A stretch of 64,000 bases of DNA from assembly GCA_009733575.1 (NCBI GenBank), contig ML769390.1, forward strand, positions 558,001-622,000, given 5' to 3'. The stretch comes from Gymnopus androsaceus JB14. Lineage: Eukaryota > Basidiomycota > Agaricomycetes > Agaricales > Omphalotaceae. Shown in pieces: positions 22,272-33,228 of this stretch; the first letter of the stretch is position 1; each line of letters opens with the position of its first letter. The notes under the pieces were generated by a model. The model saw nothing but the letters and a program-made list of their open reading frames with translations. It made no database searches and was not told the origin of the DNA. Made by a program: the position numbers and the translations under genes.

Positions 22272-23741
22272 TCATTCGAGCGGCTTTAATCCAACCTCAT
22301 CAAGCGCTAGCTAGTCATGGGGCTTGAATCGATATCATGAGGATTGGACAGGGTTGAACTGAAAAGATGGAACATATATCGCTATGACATACTCAGAGAT
22401 TCGGTTTCAACAATAGCCGAGTTAACTTGCCTGATATCTCTTTCTGATTCTTTGGCTATATCTCAATAAAAGCATCGACCCGCTGAACTTTTCATCAAGA
22501 ATGTGGTCTCTCGCTCGCAAAGTAGTCCTCGCTACTCTGTTTTTGACATCGCCTCTCTTTCTAGGTACTGTTGCCGATGACATTCCTGTCGCGCCAGCGT
22601 ACGAACTACAATTTTAACCTTCTCGACGCTACAATACTGATATAACATGACAGACCTTGGACCTTGAACGTCACGAACGGATGGATTTTCGTCTTGCCGC
22701 CATTATTATCGTCGATTTTTCTACCAGCTGGATTTGCAGATCCTCCGGAAGCTGAAGTCGAAGCCTCTACGGGGATTATGACAACTACGGATATTGGGCT
22801 GATGATGGTGAGCATGAAATCGAGCAACCTACTGCGTTTACTCACCGACGTTCTCCTTTTAGATTGTGCGTTATGAGTCAAGCCCCGTTGGTTAGTTGAC
22901 CAACATCTCGCATGGTAAACTTGCTCATCTCACTCGTTTAGGACCGTGTAATTCTATCTACTTTCAAACTATTCTTAGCTTCAGTCTGACTTTCTTAACA
23001 TTAGATGATGAGATGATCTACATTCCAGGAAAATGGGCGTACGATGATGGTCTGGAAGGCTTCCGTATTACTCGAATATACGTTAGTACGAATGCTTCTG
23101 TATTCAACTGGCAAGTCTCTGCCTCCTCCTCCTCTATCATTTGCACTGATATTAGCTTACAGGCCGGGAAAACTGGAACATACCGAGTGAGTCATTCTGC
23201 TACTTCAGTTTTGACTGTACCTTCATGTCGGTACACAGAACACATTGGCATCTTTGATTTTCAAGAAGATGGTCTCGGTGGAACGAGCGTTTCACTAACT
23301 TCACCGGACGGCGACGGCACACCTTTCTTTAGCGTGAATATCTTGCCAACAACCTTGCCTATTCCCATCGAAGTGAATTCGACTCTGACAGGCGGCTTCC
23401 TGAACTTCCTACAACCTCCTCTTCCAGCTGAAACCTTGCCGGTCGAGGTGGGTACGACTACCTGGAAACAATTCTTACTGAGTGGTAAGTTCCTTCTTTC
23501 GATTTACATTATTCTATTAACGTGTCATTCAAAGCTCAAACTACAACTCTTCAAGCAAACGTGATCTCTGGTGCATTACCAGGAGGTAAAATCGGCGATG
23601 GCGTTGGATATCCAGATATCCAGCCTTTGGTGCCGATAGGTGTACAGCTTACTGGTATCTTGGATTTTCCCGTTCCAGGAGTGTTCGACTCGGTTTAATA
23701 TGTTGTTGCAATGATACAGAGATTGTACTATAATATTAATT
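22272..23741. repeat. Tandem gene duplication, copy B
   Basis: Partner of 20093-21541. The similarity starts at the CGAGCGGCTTTAATCC block and ends just after the stop codon, in AT-rich sequence. Confidence 0.88.
22501..23698 (+). CDS. Small secreted protein of unknown function, paralogue B
   Basis: Same signal peptide, exon plan and blocks as copy A, with a C-terminus ending DFPVPGVFDSV and a stop at 23696-23698. It differs at the fourth intron. Copy A has AACGGTAAGT; B has AACTGGCAAGT (23106-23116), one extra T plus T-to-C at the second intron base, leaving a GC donor. If the intron is skipped, the frame continues as SASSSSIICTDISLQAGKTG; if it is spliced as GC-AG, the extra T shifts the frame. 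Either outcome changes the protein relative to A. It converges with the next gene, only ~90 bp between stop codons. Functional status uncertain. Confidence 0.55.
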
Positions 23742-23789
23742 GCTGCTTGACGCCTGCTTCTATGTTTATCATCTCATTCTCGAGGTAGA

Positions 23790-24787
23790 TTAGCAAAACA
23801 TACCAATATGCCCCAAAAAACGATTGATGTTTGTCTCCTGCACCTTGTCCAATGCCAGATCGTAGTCCTTGAGCAGTTTCTTGATGGCCTCCGCTGACAA
23901 TTGACGCCATTAGACTCTATATTCGTGAGTACTATAAGGAAAATGCTTACAAGTCGTACGCAAACAGCGAATTTAAATCAACTGGCCAAAAATCGCTCTT
24001 CTTTCCATCTGGTTTCAGGACAATATGTAACGTTTCATCCGTGGACGAGATGTCAATAGTAGAATTATTTCTGCGTGATTCGCTGGAATTATATGTGAGA
24101 TAGTTGATCAAAGAGTGAGGTGGTTTCTACGCACGAATTAATAAGTGCGACCTTTGCCTGTTTCAAGCTGTGCGTTCGTCTCTTCTAGCTGCTGTTGCAG
24201 GGAGACAGGCAGAATATCCTTGATCTGGGTCTTGAAATGAGAATTGACGTTGGCTTGAATCTCCTTCCTGATGAGTTCCTGAATCTCGGAACTAAAAAAC
24301 ACGAATGTTAATCCGAACATGTTTGATTTGATATGTACAGCTTTGACCAACCTTAGCTCCCGAGTGATTATCTGAGGATATTCCTCACGGACGGTCTGCT
24401 TTATACGGTCGATTTTTGTCGAATGTTCGCTCTTGTATCGACTAGCTTTTCGACGAAGATCATCAATTGCTTTCTTATCGGCTTCTTCCTGTAGTGACAT
24501 AGCATTAGCAGAACTATTTCGATGAAGAATCGGGCTGCGTACTGTCCATAGAGAATTGTCAATTGTAGGAGAATGATTGTTCAAATTGTGAAGATCGGTT
24601 TCCCTTAAGAGAGTCAGAAGGTTGCATGGAAGAGATGGGATTAGATAGATTATACTCACAACCTCGCAATAGAACTACTCAAAGAATCCAGGATTTCCAC
24701 TGTAGGGCTCTGGTTAGCGACCACTGGGGATCTTGCTGCCTGTCGAGGCGTAATGGTACCCTCTGTAGATTTCGAAGATGGAGCCAT
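23790..24787 (-). CDS. Coiled-coil protein of unknown function, possibly Mug135-like C-terminus
   Basis: Start MAPSSKSTEGTITPRQAARS. The middle is strongly helical and charged (ADKKAIDDLRRKASRYKSEH, KEIQANVNSHFKTQ, PVSLQQQLEETNAQLE), predicting a coiled coil. Downstream exons read TLHIVLKPDGKKSDFWPVDL and AIKKLLKDYDLALDKV with NINRFLGHIGM before the stop at 23790. That ending recalls a conserved fungal C-terminal module found in Mug135-like proteins; the link is tentative. The last junction is odd: the GT at ~23954 and the only AG (23906) join in a phase that loses the NINRFLGHIG frame. Either a base is wrong or the real protein has a different tail. Confidence 0.5.
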
Positions 24788-24983
24788 GAGCGAGTGAAGG
24801 ATCAGAGTCAGAGTCAAAGTCAAGCACGAAACTGGAGGCGTTAAGTAGTTTTTATCCAAAAGCCTCAATGCATCCTCGTGTCAATCTAAACCTTATCACC
24901 TTCTTTCGGAGATCTGCCGAGTCTGTGGTGTGGCGTTGTGATTGTCCTGCACTTAAATTTCTGATGCAAAAAGAACAACATAT

Positions 24984-26252
24984 CTACTTCATCTCTGGAA
25001 CAACATCCTTTCCACTACCCGACGTCAAGAAATCTTGAATATTCTTCAACGCTCTCACCTCCATCTTATGCTGCGTATCCTGGGTTTCTGTTCCCATATG
25101 AGGGAGAAGAGTGATATAGGGGAATTCGAGCAGTTTAAGGTTGACGGCTGGCTCGTTAGGAAAGACATCCAGACCAACGGAAGCAAGCTATTAATATTCA
25201 GAGTGAGGGAAGACTCAAGAGTGGGAGAATTTACCACTCACATGTCCATCTTCAAGGGCCCGAATCATAGCTTCCTCATCAATCACCTTTCCTCGAGCAG
25301 TGTTGATGATAATAGCCCCCTTTTTCAAAGCCCTAATCCATTTCTCGCCCACTAAACCCACAGTCTCTGCTTTAAGTGGTGCGTGAACACTGAGAACGTC
25401 GGCCTGTGCCATCATCTCTTCTACGTTTTCGAAATATTCACACCTGAGGAAAAGGTTCCATAAACATGTATCAGTGAGGAAGCGGGATAATTTCGCACCA
25501 TTCAGGTGCAGTAGTCACTTTGTGTCTCGAGTGATAGATTATGCGCATGGGGAATGCATGAGCAAGGGTAGCAAACCGCATGCCTATTCCACCTAGACCC
25601 AAAATCGCCAGTGTTCGTCCAGTCAAGTCGTGGGATCTATCGGCCAGTCCATTGGGTTTCCACTTCAGCTCTCGAAGAGATCTTTCACTGATACTATAGT
25701 TTCGAAGGGTTGATATCAGAAGATAGAGGGCGGTAGTAGCAGTAGCATCGTCGACAGCGCCAGGTGTGTTGGATACAGTGATACCTAGAAGGGAAAGAGG
25801 ATTAAGGTCAAATTGAAGGAGATCCAGGTACCTCTTACCTTTAGCTTTACATGCATGCACGTTGATCTGGTCGTATCCGGCTCCATTGTGTGCGATCCAC
25901 TTTACAGTAGAAGGAAATCCGTTCACGAGTTCTTCGTCGAAAATACCAATTTTGCCGGTCAAGCCATTATCTCTGAATATGGCCACAGTCCCTTCGTACT
26001 TTCCACCAGGCTGAAAGCCTTTGAGAAAGTCTGCGCGGTCAGCAGAGTCAAAATACTGGATGGCTGATGATGAGATCCATAGCGTTCTCAAACAATTAGA
26101 GCACAGATACTTGCCACTACGTCGGCAATGTCTCCCAAAAGCTGCTTGACATCCTCATCGGCCCAAGTGATTATTCCTAATGTGAAGTTGGCTCGAGACG
26201 CGCACAGGGAAAGAGACGCAAACATACCGCAGATGAGTACTTTGGGTGCCAT
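24984..26252 (-). CDS. D-isomer-specific 2-hydroxyacid dehydrogenase
   Basis: NAD(P)-dependent reductase of 2-oxoacids (glyoxylate/hydroxypyruvate-reductase-like); exact substrate unknown. Start MAPKVLICG at 26252, then ITWADEDVKQLLGDIADVV, WIAHNGAGYDQINVHACK, VSNTPGAVDDATATTALYLL, the Rossmann motif LAILGLGGIGMRFA (GxGxxG), VLSVHAPLKAETVGL, INTARGKVIDEEAMIRALE with the substrate-binding Arg, and LLPHMGTET with the catalytic His. It ends with a stop at 24984-24986. Length and motif order are those of the family and no break is seen. About six short introns. Upstream, 26334-26344 is a TATATATAA-like stretch ~85 bp before the ATG. Confidence 0.88.
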
Positions 26253-26665
26253 TTTGCAAGAACGTGAGAGTACACGATGAATTTCTACAGATTATGGAGC
26301 TGGTGGGAAGTGAAGAAAGGACGCGGTTCTCATTTTATATATATAACGAGGAGCGGAAGAACACAACGGACCGTTGAACCGGTTCCCAATTCCATGTGTT
26401 ACGGCGCGTAACGCGTCCTCGTTGGATGAAGAAAGAAATCATGATGATACTCGACTACTCAATACATTTCATATCTATATGTAGTTACAATGGCGCCAAT
26501 ATCCCAAAGAAAGAAACAACTCAAAGCCGCCTACAAAGTCCATGGTACCTCAATTTCCATTGCCCCCAGATCGACTTGAAATCCCCGAAAGCCCGCAGGA
26601 GATGCACGGAAGCAAGGATCGACCCTCCGAGCCTCATCCCAAAATCTACTTGGTCGTCAGTGCAG
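26253..26665. other. Intergenic with AT-rich TATA-like stretch
   Basis: A TATATATATAAC tract at ~26335-26346 is suitably placed for the dehydrogenase promoter (minus strand). The remainder shows no supportable gene; it lies beyond the stop of the glycosyltransferase. Confidence 0.45.
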
Positions 26666-28277
26666 TCATGACCAGTCGTTGGAAGATGACCATACCTTGC
26701 GTGCCAGACGAGGAAACGCCTTCAACTTTGTACATTCCGCCTGCAAGTTGTAACCTTGCGTAGAGTCAAGTATGTCAAGGTCATGGTAGTGCTTGAAGTA
26801 TCTGAAGCGATGGTCAGCTACATTCAAAAGATGGGACCGTAACCAAATACCGCAAACAAGTCTCCTCCTTGAAGTCGGCATAAATCTTTCTGTTAAATTT
26901 CCGCTAATGAAACAATTAGAAATCGCATGCAGTGCGATATACGGACTGAGCAACTCACCTCGTCCTTGCGGGCCTTTTCCTCATATGCATGATTCTGATG
27001 CACAATGAAGTGGTCGGAAAGCACGTAGAAAGATACTCCGGACAGATACATTTCGAATAGACAAGCCGCCTTGTTGCCTCCATAACCGACGAAGCGCTCA
27101 TCGCACCTGATAAACCAAAAATTCACTGCTAGTCCCAGAAAGTGTCGAAACAACGTACCATGGAGGACCCTCCCTCTTAAAAATGATATACGGCTCGTAA
27201 GCAGCTTGATATTTGGTCACTTTGTAAATTTCTCCAGGGGGAGCCGCGTAATATCTTGGATAGTCTGTGCTGTTATGCCCGACTTCCCAAGATGCATGGA
27301 ACATGGCAAGATGTCCACCTTTGACTGAGGATAGCAATGTCTGCGTTGAGAGTTTATGAGCATGAAAAGGTGCCGATAGAAGGTCAAATACCGTTTTATC
27401 AGTTGGAAAGCTAGATTGTTGACGTCCTCTTTCCTGGTTCACGTATTCAAAGGCAGGAATAACGAACGCTGAATTCCCTTCTCGCAATTTATCCATGACA
27501 GCCTGGTTGGCTCTGATAGCGCTCCGAAAGTCGGTACAGATCGCAAAGTCAATGTCAAGCATCATAACAAAGTCTGTGCGCGCGAAAAGACGTGCAATGT
27601 TACGCCAGGTGTTGAATTGGCGATCGAAAGAGTCCATGACGAGATGAACATCGACAAAACGGGCCATGTTTGGAGTAGACAAGTAGAGAGCGTGTATGGA
27701 GTCTAATAATTCGTGATAATCTGAACTGTTGTTCTTGACGTGAATAGTGACGGAGATTGGACCTTAAGCAAGGGCGTTGGGCATAGTTAGGTGTCAATTA
27801 AGAGAGAAACATACCCTGATACCGTTCAACTAAACGTGCAAAAACAGGAAAACGGTTACTTGTAATAAGCGTCGTGATAGTAATATCGTCAGCTTCAAAG
27901 TTGCTGGATGCTCTATAAAAGAACGGGATGATTTTGCTGGGATGCAGCGAATTCGAAAACGCTTTTGAAAGGAAGAGATCGTTGTCTATGTACGTCGGGG
28001 ACCCAAGGCTTTTCTGATGAGGTGAGGATTGAAGCGAGTCTTGTCTATCGAGAGCACTGAGAAGGGAAGAAACTGAGGAATTTGATAGCGTGGCCGAGGA
28101 AAGGTTCAGCAGAAGTGGTAGAGAGACGCGTAAAGGAGAAGCGAGGAAATAACTGGTTGTGTAGAGAAGGGCGATAAATGCGTAAATTATTGCAATACTT
28201 TGTATTATGCGGGCACAATCCGGCATGGATACAATCATCGCTCCAGAAAGCAAGAAGTCGTCGAAGTTAGCGCCCAA
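26666..28277 (-). CDS. LARGE/B4GAT1-type glycosyltransferase (family 49-like)
   Basis: Type II membrane enzyme, presumably Golgi. The N-terminus MGANFDDFLLSG is followed by one membrane span (IIQSIAIIYAFIALLYTTSY), a Ser-rich stem, then a catalytic domain: FEADDITITTLITSNRFPVF, DVHLVMDSFDRQFNTWRN, ARTDFVMMLDIDFAICTDFR with the metal-binding DxD (DID), FVIPAFEYVNQERGRQ, AAYEPYIIFKREGPPWCDER, FVGYGGNKAACLFEMYLSG and FVLSDHFIVH-like VLSDHFIVHQNH. These blocks are those of Glyco_transf_49 proteins (LARGE and relatives); acceptor in fungi unknown. A few short introns; frames join. Divergent from the cis-prenyltransferase with 87 bp between starts. Stop at 26666-26668. Confidence 0.82.
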
Positions 28278-28364
28278 AACAACTTTTTATGGTAAAGTCA
28301 AAGCAGTAGTTCTCATGCACGTGAATCTAGCGCTCTACGTGTTTCAATTTGATCAGTTTCTCTC
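28278..28364. promoter_or_regulatory. Shared 87-bp divergent promoter
   Basis: All that separates the glycosyltransferase ATG (28277, minus) and the cis-prenyltransferase ATG (28365, plus). Both products act in ER/Golgi glycosylation, so co-regulation is plausible but not shown. Confidence 0.5.
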
Positions 28365-29479
28365 ATGGCAAACCCAGGCCTTTTGGCTCACTTTCTTTCC
28401 TTACTTTTATGGGTTCTGGATAAACTACGAATAACGCTGCTGGCTCAACGTATTCTTCTGCATGTGCTAGCTGCTGGACCGATTCCTCAGCACGTTGCTT
28501 TCGTTATGGATGGAAATCGGAGATATGCAAGGGGTAAAGGGAAGATGGTGCAGGAGGGTCACGGAGAAGGTTATGTAGCGCTGAGGAGGGTGAGTCTCTT
28601 GTTTTGTTTCCATTGAATTGAGTTTCTGAAGGTTTCGTTCAAGATACTAGAAATATGTCTCCGCCTGAACATCCACTGTGTATCCGTGTACGCATTCGCT
28701 ATAGATAATTTTAAACGTTCTCCGGATGAAGTCGACGCTCTTATGCATCTGGCAGAGAACAAGTTGCTCGAACTATGTGCCCATGGGTGGGTACATTGAC
28801 TGCGTCATTCGTCACTCAGCTCATGCTGTTCCAGTAATCTCTTGCAAGAGTACGGAGTCAAACTGAACGTAATCGGGAAGATACAGATGTTCCCTGAATC
28901 TGTACAAACTGCTGTGCGTAAAGCTGAAGATTTGACCAAGAGGAATAACCGGTGAATTGCTATTTCTATCAGATTTTGCTTGGTAAACTAAACTTATCAC
29001 AGCTCAATCCTAAACATCTGCATGCCATATTCTTCTCGAGATGAGATGACTTCCGCGGTGGAAGGTTGCATTCGGGAGGCTCTAGCCAAAGATAACGATT
29101 ATTTTACGTGCGTGCCTCTGTTACGTTTCAACACGGTTTCCTACTTGAACTTGCCTTAGAAATGATCCTGTCGAGAGCATAACCGAGGACACCATCAACT
29201 CACATCTAATGTCTGTGCAACGAGGTAGTCCCCCGGTGGACATTCTCATTCGCACGAGCGGAGTGAAACGTCTCAGCGACTTTATGTTGTGGCAAGTAAG
29301 TGTCTTTGTCTTCTTCATATGCTACCTTACTCAGTTGTATACAGTGTTGCGAAAACGCGCAGCTGCACTTCAGCAAAACTTATTGGCCCGACTTTGGGTT
29401 GTTTGATTTCGTACCCATCATTCTAGAATGGCAAAGATCGGTGTGGTTTCGTAGACATGACGTTCTGTTTCGGTCATGA
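28365..29479 (+). CDS. RER2: Dehydrodolichyl diphosphate synthase (cis-prenyltransferase)
   Basis: Adds isopentenyl units to make the polyprenyl chain of dolichol for N-glycosylation, at the ER membrane. Hydrophobic N-terminus ([20 protein letters not shown]), then the catalytic block [17 protein letters not shown] with the essential Asp, a [11 protein letters not shown] helix, [48 protein letters not shown], and the C-terminal [20 protein letters not shown] with WQ, which carries the conserved Arg and Ser of the diphosphate site. It ends [11 protein letters not shown] with a stop at 29477-29479. Introns of ~50-60 nt; frames join cleanly. The ATG at 28365 is chosen because it precedes the hydrophobic segment in frame. 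Confidence 0.88.
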
Positions 29480-30647
29480 ATAGATCGCCTGGTCGTTCAG
29501 GCTTGTGTGTTTTGAGATTCCGAAGAAAATAATCGAAAACGGTACTCGTATTTCTTATAGCAGCACGAAATCCTATTTTCTGACATTATACCAAAGTTGC
29601 GCCTTGCCTCAAAGCTCAGACCAAAGCGTTACCCAGCGCCTCTACAGATATTATAGAGAAATTTCGTTTTGAAATGCACTTGACGGTACATACTTGACTC
29701 TTTCGGAGAAGCAGGTACTGGTACTAGTTTCGACCACGTACAGGTATAATATAGATAACACATAGTAGTGAATAATATTACTGTCGACTAGCCCACAAAA
29801 GTGGGAGGTATGTGACCGGTGTCTATGACAGCTCTCCAATAGCCTGGATGAACTGCAGTTGGATTCCAAACAGTCGGTATGTTACGTGTAATACAGATTA
29901 CTTCTACACCGCTAGCTAGAATGCCGGGAGAGCGCGACTTCAGTCTGAAAAGGCGATTCAATTTTACCGTGAATAATTCCTTCAAGTACCAGCAAGTCTG
30001 TCGGAAGTACTTTGGAACTGGAGCGCGCTGCTCAACTTTTGCCAGATTGGGGCGTCTCGAGACTACTAGCAGCAAGGGACATTGCTCGTGAATTCTGGCC
30101 CACTCGATGAACCTTCTCTGCCGTCGACCGGCTAGTAATACAGATTTGCACAAAGTTGTGCGATGTTACTATATCAATTGGTCGTTATCAGAGCTCTACG
30201 TGGAAGAAGCTCAAATGCAGGCAGACTCTCGAGTTCTAGCAAGCATGCTATGATTCTCGAGCTTTGCTCGTTCGTACTTGGGCTTTTACCGTTCCTCTAG
30301 TAAGTACGAGCCCTCAGCGTAGGCCAGGTTAGGGCTGTGCGAGCATACGCGGTGCTTTATCGGAGTGTACACCTTTTCGGGCGATAAGCTTCCAGCGTCT
30401 TATCATCGCGGTTGGTTTTTGGGGTTGTCGTGTCCTACAGCTTCAGAATACATAGAAAATCCTGCAGGATGAAGACGTACAGTGCAGAACAAGGCCGAAC
30501 ATGCATAGCACACGAGGATACTTGAAGACTGTGGCGCACGAGACCCTGATAAGAGTTGTTTGATCCCAAGGATCGTGCCAAACAAACCACGTAATCATTC
30601 CAGTACTTTAACTTGATTCAGCGATTCTGGCTTCCTTACCGACGGCC
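29480..30647. other. Intergenic, no gene seen
   Basis: About 1.17 kb without a supportable gene. A 121-codon minus frame (29788-30153) starts with TTG and has no family resemblance. The ~100 bp before 30648 should hold the subtilisin promoter, but no clear TATA box was found. Confidence 0.5.
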
Positions 30648-32243
30648 ATGTCCTTCATAACCTCTACATTATTAGCGCTCTCTCTAGCGGGCTCAGCCTA
30701 CACCTCTCCGCTCTCTACAAGCTCCTACAATGCGCCCTCTGAGCGCTCTCCTTTCGTGCCAGCCGAGTTTGTTGTAGCAGACCACCCTCACGGTACCGTC
30801 GCCAACTCGTACATTGTCGGTTTCCGTGACGAAATGAGCCCTGCTCTCAGGAGCAACCATTTGAACTTTGTGCAGCTCAGCACGCTGTGAGCTCTCTTGC
30901 CGCGGAAGAGAACTGTGGCTTGAAACACGAGTACAAGTTTGGCTACGCTGGTTGCTTCGACGACCAGACCATTGAGCAGATTAGAGCCATGCCCGAGGTC
31001 GAATATATTGAACGAGACCAAATAGTTCGTATTAACAACGACACTTTGGCCTCCCCAGATATCAAGGTTCAGAAAGGAGCTCCATGGGTGAGTCATTCCG
31101 ACGTGTATAATGAGTCTTATCTTCATTCTGACTTGTTCTTTATAGGGTCTCGCTCGTATCAGTCACCGCAACAAGCTCAGCTTGTCTACTTTCACAAAGT
31201 ACGAGTACGCTGCGAATGCTGGTGATGGCGTCGATGTCTATGTCATTGACACTGGTATCTACGTTGAGCACAAAGACTTTGAAGGTCGTGCTTACTGGGG
31301 AAGGACCGTTCCCCAGAACGACGTTGACGAAGACGCCAACGGCCACGGAACTCACTGCGCGGGTACTATTGCCTCGAAGACCTATGGTGTCGCCAAGAAG
31401 GCTCATGTCATCGCCGTGAAGGTTCTCGGTTCCAATGGAAGTGGAACCATGTCCGATGTCGTTGCCGGCGTTGAATGGGCTGCAGAACAGGCACAGGTCA
31501 AGCCAAGTCTGGAAAGGTCAAGGGATCCGTCGCCAACATGAGTCTCGGTGGTGGCAAGTCTCCCTCCCTTGACAATACAGTGAATGCGGCTACCAAAGTC
31601 GGTCTCCACTTCGCTGTTGCTGCCGGTAACGAGAACAGAGATGCTTGCAATTCATCCCCGGCTGCTGCCGAGGAGGCTTTCACTACTGGTGCCTCTACCA
31701 TTGGTGACGAACGTGCCTACTTCTCCAACTTTGGTCCTTGTGTCGATGGCTTTGCTCCTGGTATGTCGCCTTTCGATCTACTTAAACCAATTTGTACTCA
31801 TATTTCTTCTAGGTCTAAACATCAAGTCCACCTGGAACGATGGTAGCGTCAACACCATTTCTGGAACTTCCATGGCTTCCCCTCACGTTGCTGGTGTGCT
31901 CGCATACTTGCTCTCGATCTACCCCTCGGTCTTGTTCGACCCGTCAGTGGCCCCAGAGGTTGCAGAGGCCTTTGGCATCCCCACTCTTGCTGTTGCTGAC
32001 CAGAGCCCCTTTGCCACCATGTACACCGTCGTCCATGCCGCTCTTCCTCGCTTCATCGCCAACTTCGTTCCTTCCCCCGCAATGCTTACAGCTACGGCTC
32101 CCGTTCCCCCGAAGAACCCCACGTTGAGCGCTCGACAGCTGAAGAAGGCTACTCTTGCGCTGTCAACCCCAGATGTTATCCTGGGTAAGCTGCCCACGGG
32201 CACACCTAATTTGTTGGTCTTCAACAATGCTACTACCGCGTGA
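30648..32243 (+). pseudogene. Subtilisin-like serine protease (S8, proteinase-K type), frameshifted
   Basis: Secreted pre-pro-peptidase. It has a signal peptide (MSFITSTLLALSLAGSAYTS) and an inhibitor-I9 propeptide (ANSYIVGFRDEMSPALRSNH, MPEVEYIERDQIV). The catalytic domain shows DVYVIDTGIYVEHKDFEGRA (Asp), NGHGTHCAGTIASKTYGVAK (His), NMSLGGGKS, FAVAAGNEN (oxyanion Asn region) and NTISGTSMASPHVAGVLAYL (Ser). All three catalytic residues are present. Two places need a one-base change without any intron to explain it: ~30870 in the propeptide, where the frame runs into TGA at 30888-30890, and ~31501, between EWAAEQAQ and KSGKVKGSVANMS. The intron at ~31090-31146 splices normally. The C-terminal ~110 residues after SIYPS are unlike standard proteinase K. 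Either a recent pseudogene or assembly error. Confidence 0.75.
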
Positions 32244-32857
32244 GGAGCATGGTCAATATATGGGGCGGCTGTAAGTATATCATCTTTACCAACTTATTCC
32301 ATACGTAGCACATACGCGAATGTTGTGTAGAATAACGACCTTTCATTCTGTATCATAATCATGGTTATAATCTGCTTTAGTGCATGTCAGACGATGAATT
32401 TTGTTGTTTCCAACTTGAACATAAAGGCGCCCTTCGACGAACTATGTATGTGTGGCTATGAACGATGGTAATCTCCATTGTCTGGGTTTTTGGGCTCGGT
32501 GTTTTGAGATTGACCCTCAATATACTTAAGTAATAGTAATACGACGACTGGTTGCCCCACTATACCTCGACTTTAGCTGGCTGCATTGGCCAATGCACCT
32601 TGAAATTTACTGCCTTCGCATCTACAAGTTGGGCACCTTCACGGGTTTTAGAGGCTGTTTTCAAACTCACCGTCCTTCTTCCAACTCTGGATACAGTATC
32701 TCACTGTAATTGCCGCTTGACTTGTCAGTTCCTATAGCGGAACGAATGCTTAGACGGGAAACTTATGGAGGAAACATGAAGCACTTCACACCATGGCCAG
32801 GTAACTTCGCGTTTGAAAGTAGTATTATGATCTACAGCTGAACATTTCGCTAATAGG
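32244..32857. other. Intergenic before the retrotransposon
   Basis: 3' flank of the protease locus; no gene is seen. The last five bases (32853-32857, ATAGG) are the retrotransposon target duplication. Confidence 0.5.
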
Positions 32858-33220
32858 TATTAGAGTTACGTTCCTAAATAGGAAGTAGCAGCAGTAAGTC
32901 CACACAGGACTTAGTAGTAATGATCACACAGATTGATGGGGGACAACGGTGTTATTACAGGGTACGGTACCTAAGCTTATATACAGTCCTAAGTACAAAC
33001 GATATATCGGGCAAGTGGCTACTGCGTGAATATGTGTGGCTACTGTCCATACGGTAAAGTGGGTACTGCGAGAGAGCAAGTGGATATGGAGAGAGACTAT
33101 GTGGAGTCTGCGAGACGATAACAGTGGAGTGCATGGGATGGTGATACAAACAAGTGGAGACTACGAGAAAGCGTTCCATGTATAGTTCGATAGAATATAT
33201 TTACCTTTGATATTCCAACA
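32858..33220 (-). repeat. 3' LTR (element orientation)
   Basis: 363 bp, same as 38217-38579 except one base. Begins TGTTGG on the minus strand, directly after a polypurine tract. Confidence 0.95.
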
Positions 33221-33228
33221 CTCCCCTT
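33221..33228 (-). other. Polypurine tract
   Basis: AAGGGGAG on the minus strand abuts the 3' LTR and is the expected primer for plus-strand synthesis. It overlaps the pol stop codon (33228-33230) by one base. Confidence 0.75.

Noticed and set aside
29788..30153. 121-codon minus-strand frame between the cis-prenyltransferase and the protease
   Set aside because: No ATG start, no family resemblance, no splice context; consistent with chance.
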